Shown here: piece by piece, positions 45,065 to 53,721 of the stretch | Layout of the letters: the number at the start of each line of letters is the position of its first letter | Numbering within the stretch: position 1 is the first letter of the stretch | Assembly: GCA_044508835.1 (NCBI GenBank) | Contig: JBIQHD010000003.1 | Location: forward strand, 124,001-188,000 | Reading direction: 5' to 3' | Length of the DNA stretch: 64,000 bases | Origin: JAKFDI01 sp044508835 | GTDB taxonomy: Bacteria > Pseudomonadota > Gammaproteobacteria > Burkholderiales > Burkholderiaceae_C | Notes under the pieces: generated by a model | What the model saw: only the letters and a program-made list of their open reading frames with translations | What the model was told of the DNA's origin: nothing | The model's database searches: none | Program-made: the position numbers and the translations under genes

Positions 45065-45907
45065 TCAGCGGATGCCGGCGCGCATGAAGGACTGCACGAA
45101 CTGGCGCTGGAAGAGGAGGAAACCGAGCAGCAGCGGCGCGGACGTCATCAAGGTGGCCGCGGTGATGATCGACCAGTCCACGCCCTGGTCGGTGGAGCTG
45201 AACACCTGCAGCCCGACCGTCAGCGGGCGCGACTCCACCGAGTTGGTGACGATGAGCGGCCACAGGAAGTTGTTCCAGTGCGTGCTGATCGACACCAGCC
45301 CGTAGGCCAGGTAGATGGGCTTGGCCAGCGGCACGTACACCTTCCACAGGATCTGCAGCGTGCCCGCGCCCTCGACCGTGGCGGCCTCGTCGAGCTCGCG
45401 CGGCACCGACTTGAAGGTCTGGCGCAGCAGGAAGATGCCGAAGGCCGACGCGAAGTACGGCAGCCCGATGGCGAGGATGGTGTCGCGCAGGCCCAGCAGG
45501 TTCATCGTGTTGTAGTTCTCGACGATGAGGATGTCGGGCATGACCATGAGCTGCATCAGCACGAGCATGAACAGCACGCTGCTGCCGCGGAACTCGAAGC
45601 GCGCGAAGGCATACGCGGCCAGGGTGCCGAGCACGAGCTGCGCCGCGAGGATCATCGTCACCAGCAGGAAGGTGTTCAGGAAGTAGCGCGGGAAGGGCGC
45701 GGCGTTCCAGGCGTTGACGAAGTTCTCGCCGGTCAGCGGCGCGGCCAGGTCGAAGCGCGTGGCGAACTCGGCCGGGTGCACCGCCGTCCACAGCGCGTAG
45801 ACGAGCGGCAGCAGCCACAGCAGGCCCAGCACCCAGGCCGAGAGGGTTTCGAGCCAGCGCGTACGCTCGCCGAACGGGTCGATCACGAGAGTGGCAGCGG
45901 CGCTCAT
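45065..45907 (-). CDS. ugpE: Glycerol-3-phosphate ABC transporter permease UgpE
   Basis: 280 residues, six membrane helices, with the binding-protein-dependent permease EAA loop (ELDEAATVEGAGTLQILWKVYVPLAKP) at about 180-206, with which the ATPase UgpC interacts. Overlaps ugpA by four bases. Family relatives also transport sugars, so the glycerol-3-phosphate call rests on adjacent glpD and UgpB similarity. Confidence 0.88.
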   Translation of the reverse strand: MSAAATLVIDPFGERTRWLETLSAWVLGLLWLLPLVYALWTAVHPAEFATRFDLAAPLTGENFVNAWNAAPFPRYFLNTFLLVTMILAAQLVLGTLAAYAFARFEFRGSSVLFMLVLMQLMVMPDILIVENYNTMNLLGLRDTILAIGLPYFASAFGIFLLRQTFKSVPRELDEAATVEGAGTLQILWKVYVPLAKPIYLAYGLVSISTHWNNFLWPLIVTNSVESRPLTVGLQVFSSTDQGVDWSIITAATLMTSAPLLLGFLLFQRQFVQSFMRAGIR

Positions 45908-46779
45908 TGGTAGTGGATCCTGCGGTCGAGGATGCGGAACTTGACGAGAGCGACGATCGCCAGCACCGCCAGCAGCACCACCGTCAGCGCCGCGGCGTAG
46001 GACGAGTCCCAGAAGCTGAAGCCGACCTCGTAGATGTAGTACAGCAGCAGCGAGCTCGCGTTGTTCGGCCCGCCCTTGGTCATCACCACGATGTGGTCGA
46101 CGAGGCGGAAGGAGTTGATCAGCGCGTTGATCAGCACGAACAGCGTGGTGGGCATGAGCAGCGGGAACTGCACGCGCCAGAAGTACTGCCAGCGCGAGGC
46201 GCCCTCCAGCCCCGCGGCCTCGGCCAGCGTGGGCGGGATCTGCTGCAGCGCCGCCAGGTAGAAGATCATGAAGAAGCCGGCTTCCTTCCAGATGGCGACG
46301 AACATCATGGCGCCGAGCACGGTGTCGGGGTTGCCCAGCCAGTTGTGCGCCGGCAGGCCGAGGGCGTGCGCCACCTGCTCCAGCAGGCCGTACTGCGGCG
46401 TGTAGAAGAACAGCCAGATGTTGGCCACCGCGATCATCGGCAGCACGGTGGGCGTGAAGTACGCCAGGCGCAGCAGGCCGCGCCCGGCCAGGCGGTCGTT
46501 CACCCACAGCGCCATCACGATGGCCAGCGCGATGGAGGCCGGGATCGTGCCGAGCGCGAACCACAGGTTGTTCGTCAGCGCCTGCCAGAACACCGGGTCG
46601 TCGATCAGCAGCGCGTAGTTCTCGAGCCCGACGAAGGACGCGGGCCGGCCGGTCTTGGGCGTGGAGAAGAAGCTGTGCCACAGCGTCGCCACGGCCGGAT
46701 AGTGCGTGAACGAGACCAGCAGCACCAGCGCCGGCAGCAGCAGCAGCCAGGGCGTGACGGGGGAGTGGTTGCGGGTCAT
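45904..46779 (-). CDS. ugpA: Glycerol-3-phosphate ABC transporter permease UgpA
   Basis: 291 residues from the ATG at 46779, six membrane helices, EAA loop near residues 198-217 (LAEAAGLEGASRWQYF). An upstream in-frame ATG at 46851 would translate part of the intergenic repeat cluster, so I reject it. Partner of UgpE. It is separated from ugpB by a 285-bp gap filled with palindromic repeats, the largest gap in the operon. Confidence 0.88.
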   Translation of the reverse strand: MTRNHSPVTPWLLLLPALVLLVSFTHYPAVATLWHSFFSTPKTGRPASFVGLENYALLIDDPVFWQALTNNLWFALGTIPASIALAIVMALWVNDRLAGRGLLRLAYFTPTVLPMIAVANIWLFFYTPQYGLLEQVAHALGLPAHNWLGNPDTVLGAMMFVAIWKEAGFFMIFYLAALQQIPPTLAEAAGLEGASRWQYFWRVQFPLLMPTTLFVLINALINSFRLVDHIVVMTKGGPNNASSLLLYYIYEVGFSFWDSSYAAALTVVLLAVLAIVALVKFRILDRRIHYQ

Positions 46780-46815
46780 GGTGACGGTGTGATGCCAACT
46801 CACGATCAATAGGAA

Positions 46816-47057
46816 CCGTTCGGGCTGAGGTATCGAAGCCCGCGCGTTCACCCTCCCTTCGATACCTCAGGGCAGTCGGAATACCTACCTCAGGGCGAAC
46901 GGGTCGGTGGACCGCAGCGGTCCGCTGCTTCGATCGCGGGCTTCGTGTGAGCCCGTCGAAGTGCGCGTGTGACCGCCGGCTTCGACAGGCTCAGCCCGAC
47001 CCTTCGATACCTCAGGGTGAGCGGACGGTCCGGGCTTCGATACCTCAGCCCGAACGG
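46816..47057. repeat. Cluster of short palindromic repeats with 27-bp inverted ends between ugpB and ugpA
   Basis: The ends 46816-46842 and 47031-47057 are identical 27-mers in opposite orientation (core TTCGATACCTCAGCCCGAAC). Further full or partial copies of CTTCGATACCTCAG or the related TTCGACAGGCTCAGCCCGA lie at 46857-46873, 46881-46903, 46979-47000 and 47001-47024. The whole 285-bp gap between the two genes has no other content that I can see. This looks like a REP-type element cluster that can fold into a long stem in the ugp mRNA. Confidence 0.8.
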
Positions 47058-47064
47058 GATGCGC

Positions 47065-48357
47065 TCAGCGCCAGCTGCGCAGGATGCGCCCCGCCTCGCG
47101 CTGCGCGTCCTCCAGCGCCGCCTTCGGCTTCTTGGTGCCGGTGAGCGCCGCCTGCAGGTTGTCGTTGAGCGCCTTGGTCACGCGCTGGTTCTCATGCGTG
47201 GACAGCTCGGCCACGCTGTACTTGAGCTGCTCGCGCGCCACCAGCGCGTCGGGCACTTCCTTCACGTACTTCTGCATCTCCGGCGTCTCCCAGGCGTCGG
47301 GCCGCGTGGCGACGTAGCCGGTGGCGATGCTCCACTCCGCCGCGCGCTTCGGGCTGCTGGCCCAGCGGATGAACTTCATCGCCGCCTGCTGCTGCGCGGG
47401 CGTGGCCTTGTTGAAGACGTAGAAGTTGCCGCCGCCCGTCGGGCTGCCCGGGTGCTTGGCCGCCGGCAGCATGGCGGTGCCGAAGGGGAAGGAGGCGTTC
47501 TTGCGCAGGTTGGCCAGGTTGCCGGTGCTGGTCCAGACCATGGCCGCCTTCTGCTCGAGGAAGTCCTTCGGCGTGGTGCCCCACTCGATCACGCCCGCGG
47601 GCATGACCTTGTGCTTGGCCGACAGGTCCACCCACCACTGCAGCGCCTGCACCGCGCCCGGCTTGTCGAAGTAGGTCTCGGTGCCGGCCGAGTTCATGAG
47701 GATGGTGTCGTTGGGCGTGGTCATGCCCTGGAAGATCCAGTAGGGGAAGCCGGTCGACGGGATCTTCACGCCCCATTGCGAGACGTTGCCGCTCGCGTCG
47801 CGCCTGGTCAGCTTCTTGGCCGCGGCCACGGTCTCGTCCCAGTTGGTGGGCGGCTTCTCGGGGTCGAGGCCGGCCTCCTTGAACAGCGCCTTGTTGTAGA
47901 ACATGACGATGGTCGAGCGCTGGAACGGGATGCCCCAGGTCTTGCCGCCGGTCTGGCTGTTCTGCATGAAGCTGTCGTAGAAGCCGCCGATCCACTTCTT
48001 GTCCTCGGCCGACGAGGCGATGCCGTCGATGGGCGTGATCGCGCCTTCGTCGATGAGCGTGAACAGGTCGGTGGACAGCAGCACGGCCATCGTCGGCGGC
48101 GTGCCGCTCTTGAACGCGGTGAGGGCCTTGACCAGGCTTTCCTGGTAGGTGCCGGCGTAGACGGCCTGGATCTTGACGTCCGGGTTCTCCTTCTCGAAGT
48201 CGGCCACCATGCCGTCGATGATCTTGGTGACGGGGCCGCCCACCGCCACCGGGTAGTACAGGCTCACCTCGACCGGGTCGGCGGCCAGGGCCGGCGCGGC
48301 GCCGAAGGCGGCCGCGACCAGCAGCGCGGCGGTGGATTTCAGCAGGGTTCTGCGCAT
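47065..48357 (-). CDS. ugpB: Glycerol-3-phosphate-binding periplasmic protein UgpB
   Basis: 430 residues with a signal peptide (cleaved after ALA near residue 25) and the family 1 extracellular binding-protein fold. Similarity to UgpB is clear in FEKENPDVKIQAVYAGTYQE near residue 55 and in FYNKALFKEAGLDPEKPPTNW near 155. It captures glycerol-3-phosphate or glycerophosphodiesters in the periplasm for UgpAEC. Next gene upstream is the ATPase, 54 bp away. Confidence 0.88.
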   Translation of the reverse strand: MRRTLLKSTAALLVAAAFGAAPALAADPVEVSLYYPVAVGGPVTKIIDGMVADFEKENPDVKIQAVYAGTYQESLVKALTAFKSGTPPTMAVLLSTDLFTLIDEGAITPIDGIASSAEDKKWIGGFYDSFMQNSQTGGKTWGIPFQRSTIVMFYNKALFKEAGLDPEKPPTNWDETVAAAKKLTRRDASGNVSQWGVKIPSTGFPYWIFQGMTTPNDTILMNSAGTETYFDKPGAVQALQWWVDLSAKHKVMPAGVIEWGTTPKDFLEQKAAMVWTSTGNLANLRKNASFPFGTAMLPAAKHPGSPTGGGNFYVFNKATPAQQQAAMKFIRWASSPKRAAEWSIATGYVATRPDAWETPEMQKYVKEVPDALVAREQLKYSVAELSTHENQRVTKALNDNLQAALTGTKKPKAALEDAQREAGRILRSWR

Positions 48358-48411
48358 GTCGTCTCCTGTCTCGTTGGGAATCTCGTGGGGAGGAAAGGGA
48401 ACCGCGGCTCC

Positions 48412-49515
48412 CTAGGTGGAAATCGTGGCCGGCGCGGCGCGCACGGCCGGCGCGGGCGCCTCGGGGCGGCGGCGCAGACCGGTGGCCGCGTCGAAGAAGT
48501 ACTGGTCGGCGGCGTCCCAGGCGAGCTGCACCGCGTCGCCCGCCTTCAGCGTGATCTGCCCCGGCACGCGCACCAGCAGCTGCGCCGTGCCGATGCGCGC
48601 GCCGACGATGGTGTCGGCGCCGAAGTACTCCACGCTGTTCACCAGCGCCGGGACGCCGTGGCTCCCGAGGCGGATGTGCTCCGGCCGCACGCCCAGCCGC
48701 AGCCCCTCGCCGCCCGCCGCCGAGGCCGGCAGCACGGCCGGCCCGGTGGTGCCCTCGATGACCAGGCCCGCCGCCGCGCGGGCGAGCGGCAGAATGTTCA
48801 TCGGCGGCGTGCCGATGAAGCGCGCCACGAACTCGGTGGCCGGCTGGGCGTACAGCTCGGCCGGCGGCGCGTCCTGCTCGATGCGGCCGTTGCGCAGCAG
48901 GATGACCTGGTCGGCCATGCTCATGGCCTCGGTCTGGTCGTGCGTCACGTAGACCATGGTGATGCCGAGCTGGCGCTGCAGCTCGCGGATCTCGCGGCGC
49001 ATCTCCTGGCGCAGCTGCGCGTCCAGGTTGGACAGCGGCTCGTCCATCAGGCACAGCGGCGTCTCGGCGATGATGGCGCGCCCGAGCGCCACGCGCTGCT
49101 GCTGCCCCCCCGAGAGCTGGCCGGGGCGGCGGTCGAGCAGGTGGGCCAGGCCCAGCAGGTCGGACACGCGCTTCAGGCGCGACTCGAAATCCTTGCTCGG
49201 CTCCTTGCGCACGCGCACGCCGAAGAGGATGTTCTCGCGCACCGTCAGGTGGGGGAAGAGCGCATAGGCCTGGAACACCATCGCGATCCTGCGCTGCGAC
49301 GGTTGAAGCCGTGTGACATCGCGCTCGCCGAAGTGGATGCTGCCGGCGGTGGGCGTGTCCAGCCCCGCGATCAGGCGCAGCGTCGTCGACTTGCCGCAGC
49401 CCGAGGGGCCCAGCAGCACGGTGAAGTCGCCCGACTTGACCGAGAAGCCGATGTCCTGCACGGCATGGGCATCGCCCCAGCGCTTGGTGATGTGGCGTAG
49501 CGAAATGGCTGTCAT
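48412..49515 (-). CDS. ugpC: Glycerol-3-phosphate ABC transporter ATPase UgpC
   Basis: 367 residues. Walker A GPSGCGKST (36-44), signature LSGGQQQR near 139, Walker B LCLMDEPLS near 159 and the H-loop VTHDQTEA. The C-terminal regulatory OB-like domain of the MalK/UgpC type is complete (about 240-365). Powers UgpAE. Lies 24 bp after glpD. Confidence 0.93.
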   Translation of the reverse strand: MTAISLRHITKRWGDAHAVQDIGFSVKSGDFTVLLGPSGCGKSTTLRLIAGLDTPTAGSIHFGERDVTRLQPSQRRIAMVFQAYALFPHLTVRENILFGVRVRKEPSKDFESRLKRVSDLLGLAHLLDRRPGQLSGGQQQRVALGRAIIAETPLCLMDEPLSNLDAQLRQEMRREIRELQRQLGITMVYVTHDQTEAMSMADQVILLRNGRIEQDAPPAELYAQPATEFVARFIGTPPMNILPLARAAAGLVIEGTTGPAVLPASAAGGEGLRLGVRPEHIRLGSHGVPALVNSVEYFGADTIVGARIGTAQLLVRVPGQITLKAGDAVQLAWDAADQYFFDAATGLRRRPEAPAPAVRAAPATIST

Positions 49516-49539
49516 CGCATGGTCCGGTCGGGGCTGCGG

Positions 49540-51087
49540 TCAGATGTGGGCGGGCTCGCGCCGGCCGTCGGCGCGGGACGCCGCGGCGTCCGCCGCGAAC
49601 GCCTGCGCGAAGGCCGCCCGCTGCGCCTCGCTCATGTGCAGGCCGCACTTGGTGCGCCGCCACAGGATGTCGTCGGCGTCGCACGCCCATTCGTTCGCGA
49701 CGAGGTAGTCGACCTCGCACTGCGTGAGCCCGCCGCCCCAGTCGCGCCCGAGGTCGGCCGGCGCGTGCGCGCCGCCGAGGAGGGTGCGCGCGTTCAGGCC
49801 GTGGCGCGCGAACAGGCGCTCGAGGAAGCGCGGGTCGAAGCGCGGGTAGGCCTGCCACAGCCGCGCCAGCTCGAGCGCGCGCTGCTCGCGCGGGAAGCCG
49901 CTGCCGGGCAGCGCCTCGGTGGCCGTCCAGGCGCCGCGCGGCGTGGTGAACCAGGGCGCCAGCGCCTCCATCACCGATTCGGCCAGGCGCCGGTAGGTGG
50001 TGATCTTGCCGCCGTAGACCGAGACGCAGGGCGCGCCGGCCTCGTCGTTCACCAGCAGCGTGTAGTCGCGCGACACGGCCGAGGGGTTCTCGGCCTCCTC
50101 GCCGTACAGCGGGCGCACGCCGGCGTAGCGCCAGACGATGTCGGCCGCGCCGATCGGCTGGGCGAGGTAGGCGTTCACGGCGTCGAGCAGGTACTGCTCC
50201 TCCTGCGGGCTCACGTACGCGCGGCGGTCGATGTCGGGCTCCTCGACGTCGGTGGTGCCGATGAGTGTGTACTCGTCTTCGTACGGGATCATGAAGACGA
50301 TGCGGCGGTCATGGTTCTGCAGCATGTAGGCATGCTCGCCCGCGAACAGCCGGCGCGTGACGATGTGGCTGCCGCGCACCAGCTTGAGCGTGCCCGGCGC
50401 CGCCTTCGGCCGCGGGTTGAGGAAGGCGTCCACGCCGGCCACCCAGGGGCCGGCGGCGTTGACGACGGCGCGCGCCTTCAGCACCCGCTTCTCGCCGGTG
50501 CGCACGTTCTCCAGCATGCAGTGCCAGCCGCCGCCGCGCCGCTCGGCGCCCGCGAGCCGGGTGCGCGCGAGGATGCGCGCGCCGTGGTCCTGCGCGCTGC
50601 GCAGGTTGAGGACGACCAGCCGCGCGTCGTCCACCCAGGCGTCGGAGTACTCGAAGGCGTGCACCAGCTCCGGGCGCAGGCCGCTCGGCGCGCCCAGCGC
50701 GTTCAGCGCCACCGCGCGCGAATGCGGCAGGCTGATGCGCCCGCCGAGGTGGTCGTACAGCCACAGGCCGAGCCGGATCATCCAGCGCGGGCGCAGCCCC
50801 TTCACATGCGGCAGCACGAAGCGCATCGGCCGCGACAGGTGGGCGGCGATGCGCAGCAGCTGCTCGCGCTCGGACAGCGCCTCGGCCACGAGGCGGAACT
50901 CGCGGTACTCGAGGTAGCGCAGCCCGCCGTGGATGAGCTTGGTGCTGGCCGACGAGGTGCCGCCGGCGAAGTCGCCCTGCTCGCACAGCGCCACCGAGAG
51001 GCCGCGGCCGGCGGCGTCGCGCGCGATGCCGGCGCCGTTGATGCCGCCGCCGACGACCAGCAGGTCGCAGGAATCGGGAGGGGTCAT
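49540..51087 (-). CDS. glpD: Aerobic glycerol-3-phosphate dehydrogenase
   Basis: 515 residues (E. coli GlpD 501). FAD-binding GGGINGAGIARDAAGRGL at the N-terminus, the family block SASTKLIHGGLRYLE near 47, and the closing helical domain with GLTQCEVDYLV. A membrane-associated flavoenzyme that oxidises glycerol-3-phosphate to dihydroxyacetone phosphate and feeds electrons to quinone. The ATG overlaps the stop of the regulator gene (ATGA). No glpK or glpF is present in the window, in line with use of phosphorylated rather than free glycerol. Confidence 0.96.
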   Translation of the reverse strand: MTPPDSCDLLVVGGGINGAGIARDAAGRGLSVALCEQGDFAGGTSSASTKLIHGGLRYLEYREFRLVAEALSEREQLLRIAAHLSRPMRFVLPHVKGLRPRWMIRLGLWLYDHLGGRISLPHSRAVALNALGAPSGLRPELVHAFEYSDAWVDDARLVVLNLRSAQDHGARILARTRLAGAERRGGGWHCMLENVRTGEKRVLKARAVVNAAGPWVAGVDAFLNPRPKAAPGTLKLVRGSHIVTRRLFAGEHAYMLQNHDRRIVFMIPYEDEYTLIGTTDVEEPDIDRRAYVSPQEEQYLLDAVNAYLAQPIGAADIVWRYAGVRPLYGEEAENPSAVSRDYTLLVNDEAGAPCVSVYGGKITTYRRLAESVMEALAPWFTTPRGAWTATEALPGSGFPREQRALELARLWQAYPRFDPRFLERLFARHGLNARTLLGGAHAPADLGRDWGGGLTQCEVDYLVANEWACDADDILWRRTKCGLHMSEAQRAAFAQAFAADAAASRADGRREPAHI

Positions 51088-52100
51088 GCCTTCTTCCGCC
51101 GCCCGCCGCCGGCGGCGGGCGCGCCCTTGTCGTCGTCGAGCAGCAGCCGGGCGCTCGGCTCGTCGATGACGAGTTCGTTGATGAAGCCGCCGCGCAGCGC
51201 CGCGCGCACGCCGGGCACCTTGCCCTTGCCCGAGACCACGCAGATCGAGTGCCTGGCGCGGCCGAAGCGGTCGAGGTCGGGGCCGCTGCTGCGCGCGTTC
51301 AGCGGCACGTCGCGCCAGCTGCCGTCGCCGCGGAAGAAGACGGTGGCGATGTCGCCCACCACGCCCTCGCGCTGCAGGCCCTGCACGTCCTGGCGGCTGA
51401 GGTAGCCGCCGGTGTGCACGTGGCTGCCGGTGGCCTTCACGCCGATGCTGAACAGGATGATGGAGGCGCGCTCCTGCAGGGTGCGGATGGCCTTGATGCT
51501 GCGCTCGCGCCACAGCGCCGAGCGCGTGTCGGCGTAGTCGAAGAAGGCCGGCACCGGGAAGGTGTGGGCGCGCGCGCCGTAGTTCTGCGCGAAGCGCGAG
51601 ACCAGCGATTCGCCGAAGGTGTTGACGATGTCCAGGCCCGTGCCCGAACCGTTGAGCTGCACCACGTCGACGTCGCGCACCTGCCGCGGCACCAGGCACT
51701 GCGCGATGGCCGCCACCGTCGTGCCCCAGGCGAGGCCCAGCACCGACGAGGGCAGCACCAGCGTGCTGACGTAGGCGGCCGCGTGCGCGGCGACCCGCTG
51801 CAGCCGGTCGACCTCGTTCGCCGTGTCGGCCACCGGCACGACCTGGATGACGCCCAGGCCGTAGCGCTCGCGGATGGCCTGCTCCAGCGTGCGCGACTGC
51901 TCGCTCGGGTCGTTGATGCGGATCTCGACGAGCCCGTTCTCCTTGGCGTGCGTGAGCAGCCGCGACACCGTGGCCCGCGACGTGCCCATCTCCTCGGCGA
52001 TGGCGGCGGTGGTCATGTCCTGGAAGTAGTACAGGCGCGCCACGCGCACGGCGAGGCGGGCCGTGTCCTGGCGACTTCCGTTTCCGCTCGGCTTGGTCAT
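51084..52100 (-). CDS. SorC/DeoR-family sugar-binding transcriptional regulator
   Basis: 338 residues. N-terminal helix-turn-helix (about 28-55, IAEEMGTSRATVSRLLTHAKE) and a C-terminal sugar-phosphate-binding domain of the SorC type, including LNGSGTG near 145 and GVKATGSHVHTGG near 235. Such regulators respond to phosphorylated sugars or polyols; glycerol-3-phosphate is the natural guess here. It is first in the operon and translationally coupled to glpD. An imperfect inverted repeat lies 17 bp upstream of its start. Confidence 0.88.
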   Translation of the reverse strand: MTKPSGNGSRQDTARLAVRVARLYYFQDMTTAAIAEEMGTSRATVSRLLTHAKENGLVEIRINDPSEQSRTLEQAIRERYGLGVIQVVPVADTANEVDRLQRVAAHAAAYVSTLVLPSSVLGLAWGTTVAAIAQCLVPRQVRDVDVVQLNGSGTGLDIVNTFGESLVSRFAQNYGARAHTFPVPAFFDYADTRSALWRERSIKAIRTLQERASIILFSIGVKATGSHVHTGGYLSRQDVQGLQREGVVGDIATVFFRGDGSWRDVPLNARSSGPDLDRFGRARHSICVVSGKGKVPGVRAALRGGFINELVIDEPSARLLLDDDKGAPAAGGGRRKKA

Positions 52101-52116
52101 GGGGCGCTTGAACAAA

Positions 52117-52135
52117 TGCTCATGTGTGATGAACA
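52117..52135. promoter_or_regulatory. Imperfect inverted repeat, candidate SorC-regulator operator
   Basis: TGCTCAT (52117-52123) and ATGAACA (52129-52135) pair at six of seven positions around GTGTG, just upstream of the regulator gene and in a locally AT-richer stretch. Autoregulation and control of the glpD-ugp operon from here is plausible. Confidence 0.4.
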
Positions 52136-52285
52136 GATGTAACGCTACAGGAGCGGCGCCCCGCCTGCAAGCGGTATCGACCCGGCACGCCCGCGTGAGC
52201 GATGCCACGCCGCGCGCGGGGCGCGCCGCCGCGGGGCCGGATCCGCCGCCGTATAGTGGTGCGCCCCGTCACGCGAGCACCCGCC

Positions 52286-52630
52286 ATGCCCTATGTCCGC
52301 CGCACGGCCGATGGCCGCATCGCCAGCCTGCACCGCGAGCGCGAGGACGGCGCCGCCGAGTTCCTGCCCGAGGCGCATCCCGACGTGCTGGCCTTCGTCG
52401 GCGCCGCCGCGCCGGAAGGCGGCGAGGAGCAGTTCAGCCGCCTCGACGCCGATTTCGTGCGCGTGATCGAGGACGTGATCGACACGCTGATCGTCAAGAA
52501 CATCCTCAACATCACCGACCTGCCGGCCGAGGCGCAGGCCAAGCTGTTCGCGCGCAAGAGCTTCCGCGAGCGGGTGTCGAAGAGCTCGCTGCGGCTGTTC
52601 GAGCCGACGGATTTCGGGGATGTGATCTAG
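52286..52630 (+). CDS. Small conserved betaproteobacterial protein of unknown function
   Basis: 114 residues from the ATG at 52286 (MPYVRRTADGRIASLH). An acidic middle part is followed by FVRVIEDVIDTLIVKNILNI and TDLPAEAQAKLFARKSFRERV. Proteins of this pattern are widespread in Burkholderiales and are, from memory, often annotated as tryptophan synthase beta-subunit-like, though there is nothing of TrpB in the sequence. No signal peptide or membrane segment. It is divergent from the SorC regulator and converges on psd. Function unknown. Confidence 0.75.
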   Translation: MPYVRRTADGRIASLHREREDGAAEFLPEAHPDVLAFVGAAAPEGGEEQFSRLDADFVRVIEDVIDTLIVKNILNITDLPAEAQAKLFARKSFRERVSKSSLRLFEPTDFGDVI

Positions 52631-52645
52631 AGGAACGCAGCCCCC

Positions 52646-52679
52646 GGCGCGGGGTACCGCGCCACCCCCCGTGGGGGTG
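52646..52679. terminator. Two GC-rich hairpins between convergent genes, possible terminator
   Basis: GGCGCGG-GGTA-CCGCGCC (52646-52663) is followed at once by a second stem CACCCCC/GGGGGTG. There is no T-run, so it would need Rho or act only as a 3' stabiliser. Confidence 0.4.
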
Positions 52680-52680
52680 C

Positions 52681-53574
52681 TCAGCCGGCTTGGGGCGGCC
52701 CGGCGCTCGGCCGAGCCTCGCTTCGTTCGGCCAACGTCGCCATCGGCTCCCCGAGCCGCACCGCCAGCTCCGGCGCCCAGGACGGGTTGAAGCGCAGCGC
52801 GGGGTCCTGCGGGAACAGCAGCACCACCGTCGAGCCGAGCAGGAAGCGGCCCATCTCCTCGCCCTGCTTCAGCCACACCGACTGGTCGTCGTAGCGCCAT
52901 TCGCGCAGGCGCCCGGGCCGCGGCGGGTTGACCACGCCGTGCCACACGGTGGCCATGCTGCCGACGATGGTGGCGCCCACCAGCACCAGCACGAAGGGGC
53001 CGAGCGGCCCCTCGAAGACGCACACCACGCGCTCGTTGCGCGCGAACAGCCCCGGCACGCCCCGCGCCGTGGCGGGGTTCACCGAGAACAGGTCGCCGGG
53101 CACGTGGACCATGCGCACGAGCCGCCCGTCGCAGGGCATGTGGATGCGGTGGTAGTCGCGCGGCGCGAGGTAGATCGTGGCGAAGTGGCCGTGGTCGAAG
53201 CGGGCCGCGAGCGCCGCGGCGCCGCCCACCAGCGCCGCCGTCGAATAGTGGTGGCCCTTGGCCTGGAAGATCTGGTCGCCGGCGATGGGGCCGAAGCGGC
53301 TGATCGCGCCGTCCACCGGGCACACCAGCGGCGCCGGCGCGATCGGGCGGGCGCCGGCGCGCAGCGGGCGGGTGAAGAAGTCGTTGAAGCTGGCGTAGCG
53401 CTCGATCGCCGGCTCCAGCGCCTCGCCCATGTCCACGCGGTAGCGGCGCACGAAGCGGCGGATGATGGCGGTGGTGACCCCGCCCCACTGCCGCGAGGCC
53501 ACCCAGCCGGCGAACGCGGTCAGCGCCTGCTTCGGCAGCAGGTACTGGTGGAGGACGGCAAGGCGGTCGGACAC
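52681..53574 (-). CDS. psd: Phosphatidylserine decarboxylase
   Basis: 297 residues from a GTG at 53574 (VSDRLAVLHQYLLPKQAL). The self-cleavage motif LGST (FLLGSTVVLLF), where the serine becomes the pyruvoyl group, is near residue 255. HGHFATIYLAPRDYHRIHMP supplies the catalytic His. The C-terminus beyond the motif is the short alpha chain. It makes phosphatidylethanolamine at the inner membrane. No ATG fits the conserved N-terminus, hence GTG. Confidence 0.93.
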   Translation of the reverse strand: MSDRLAVLHQYLLPKQALTAFAGWVASRQWGGVTTAIIRRFVRRYRVDMGEALEPAIERYASFNDFFTRPLRAGARPIAPAPLVCPVDGAISRFGPIAGDQIFQAKGHHYSTAALVGGAAALAARFDHGHFATIYLAPRDYHRIHMPCDGRLVRMVHVPGDLFSVNPATARGVPGLFARNERVVCVFEGPLGPFVLVLVGATIVGSMATVWHGVVNPPRPGRLREWRYDDQSVWLKQGEEMGRFLLGSTVVLLFPQDPALRFNPSWAPELAVRLGEPMATLAERSEARPSAGPPQAG

Positions 53575-53721
53575 GGCAGGCGGCAGGGGTTGGACGGGGC
53601 GCCGCAGTTTAGGCCTGCACGGCGATCCTCCCTGCGCAAGAATGAACCACGGCGCACGATTCATGTCCAACCACCCCTTCGCCGCGGCGCCGACCGATCC
53701 ACCCCTCACCGGACTCACGCC

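Noticed and set aside
46779..46851. Upstream ATG of ugpA at 46851
   Set aside because: Would translate one of the intergenic palindromic repeats; the first membrane helix is correctly placed from the ATG at 46779.
53640..53720. Small open frame starting at the ATG at 53642 before msrP
   Set aside because: Out of frame with msrP, no ribosome-binding site and no recognisable product; probably leader sequence.
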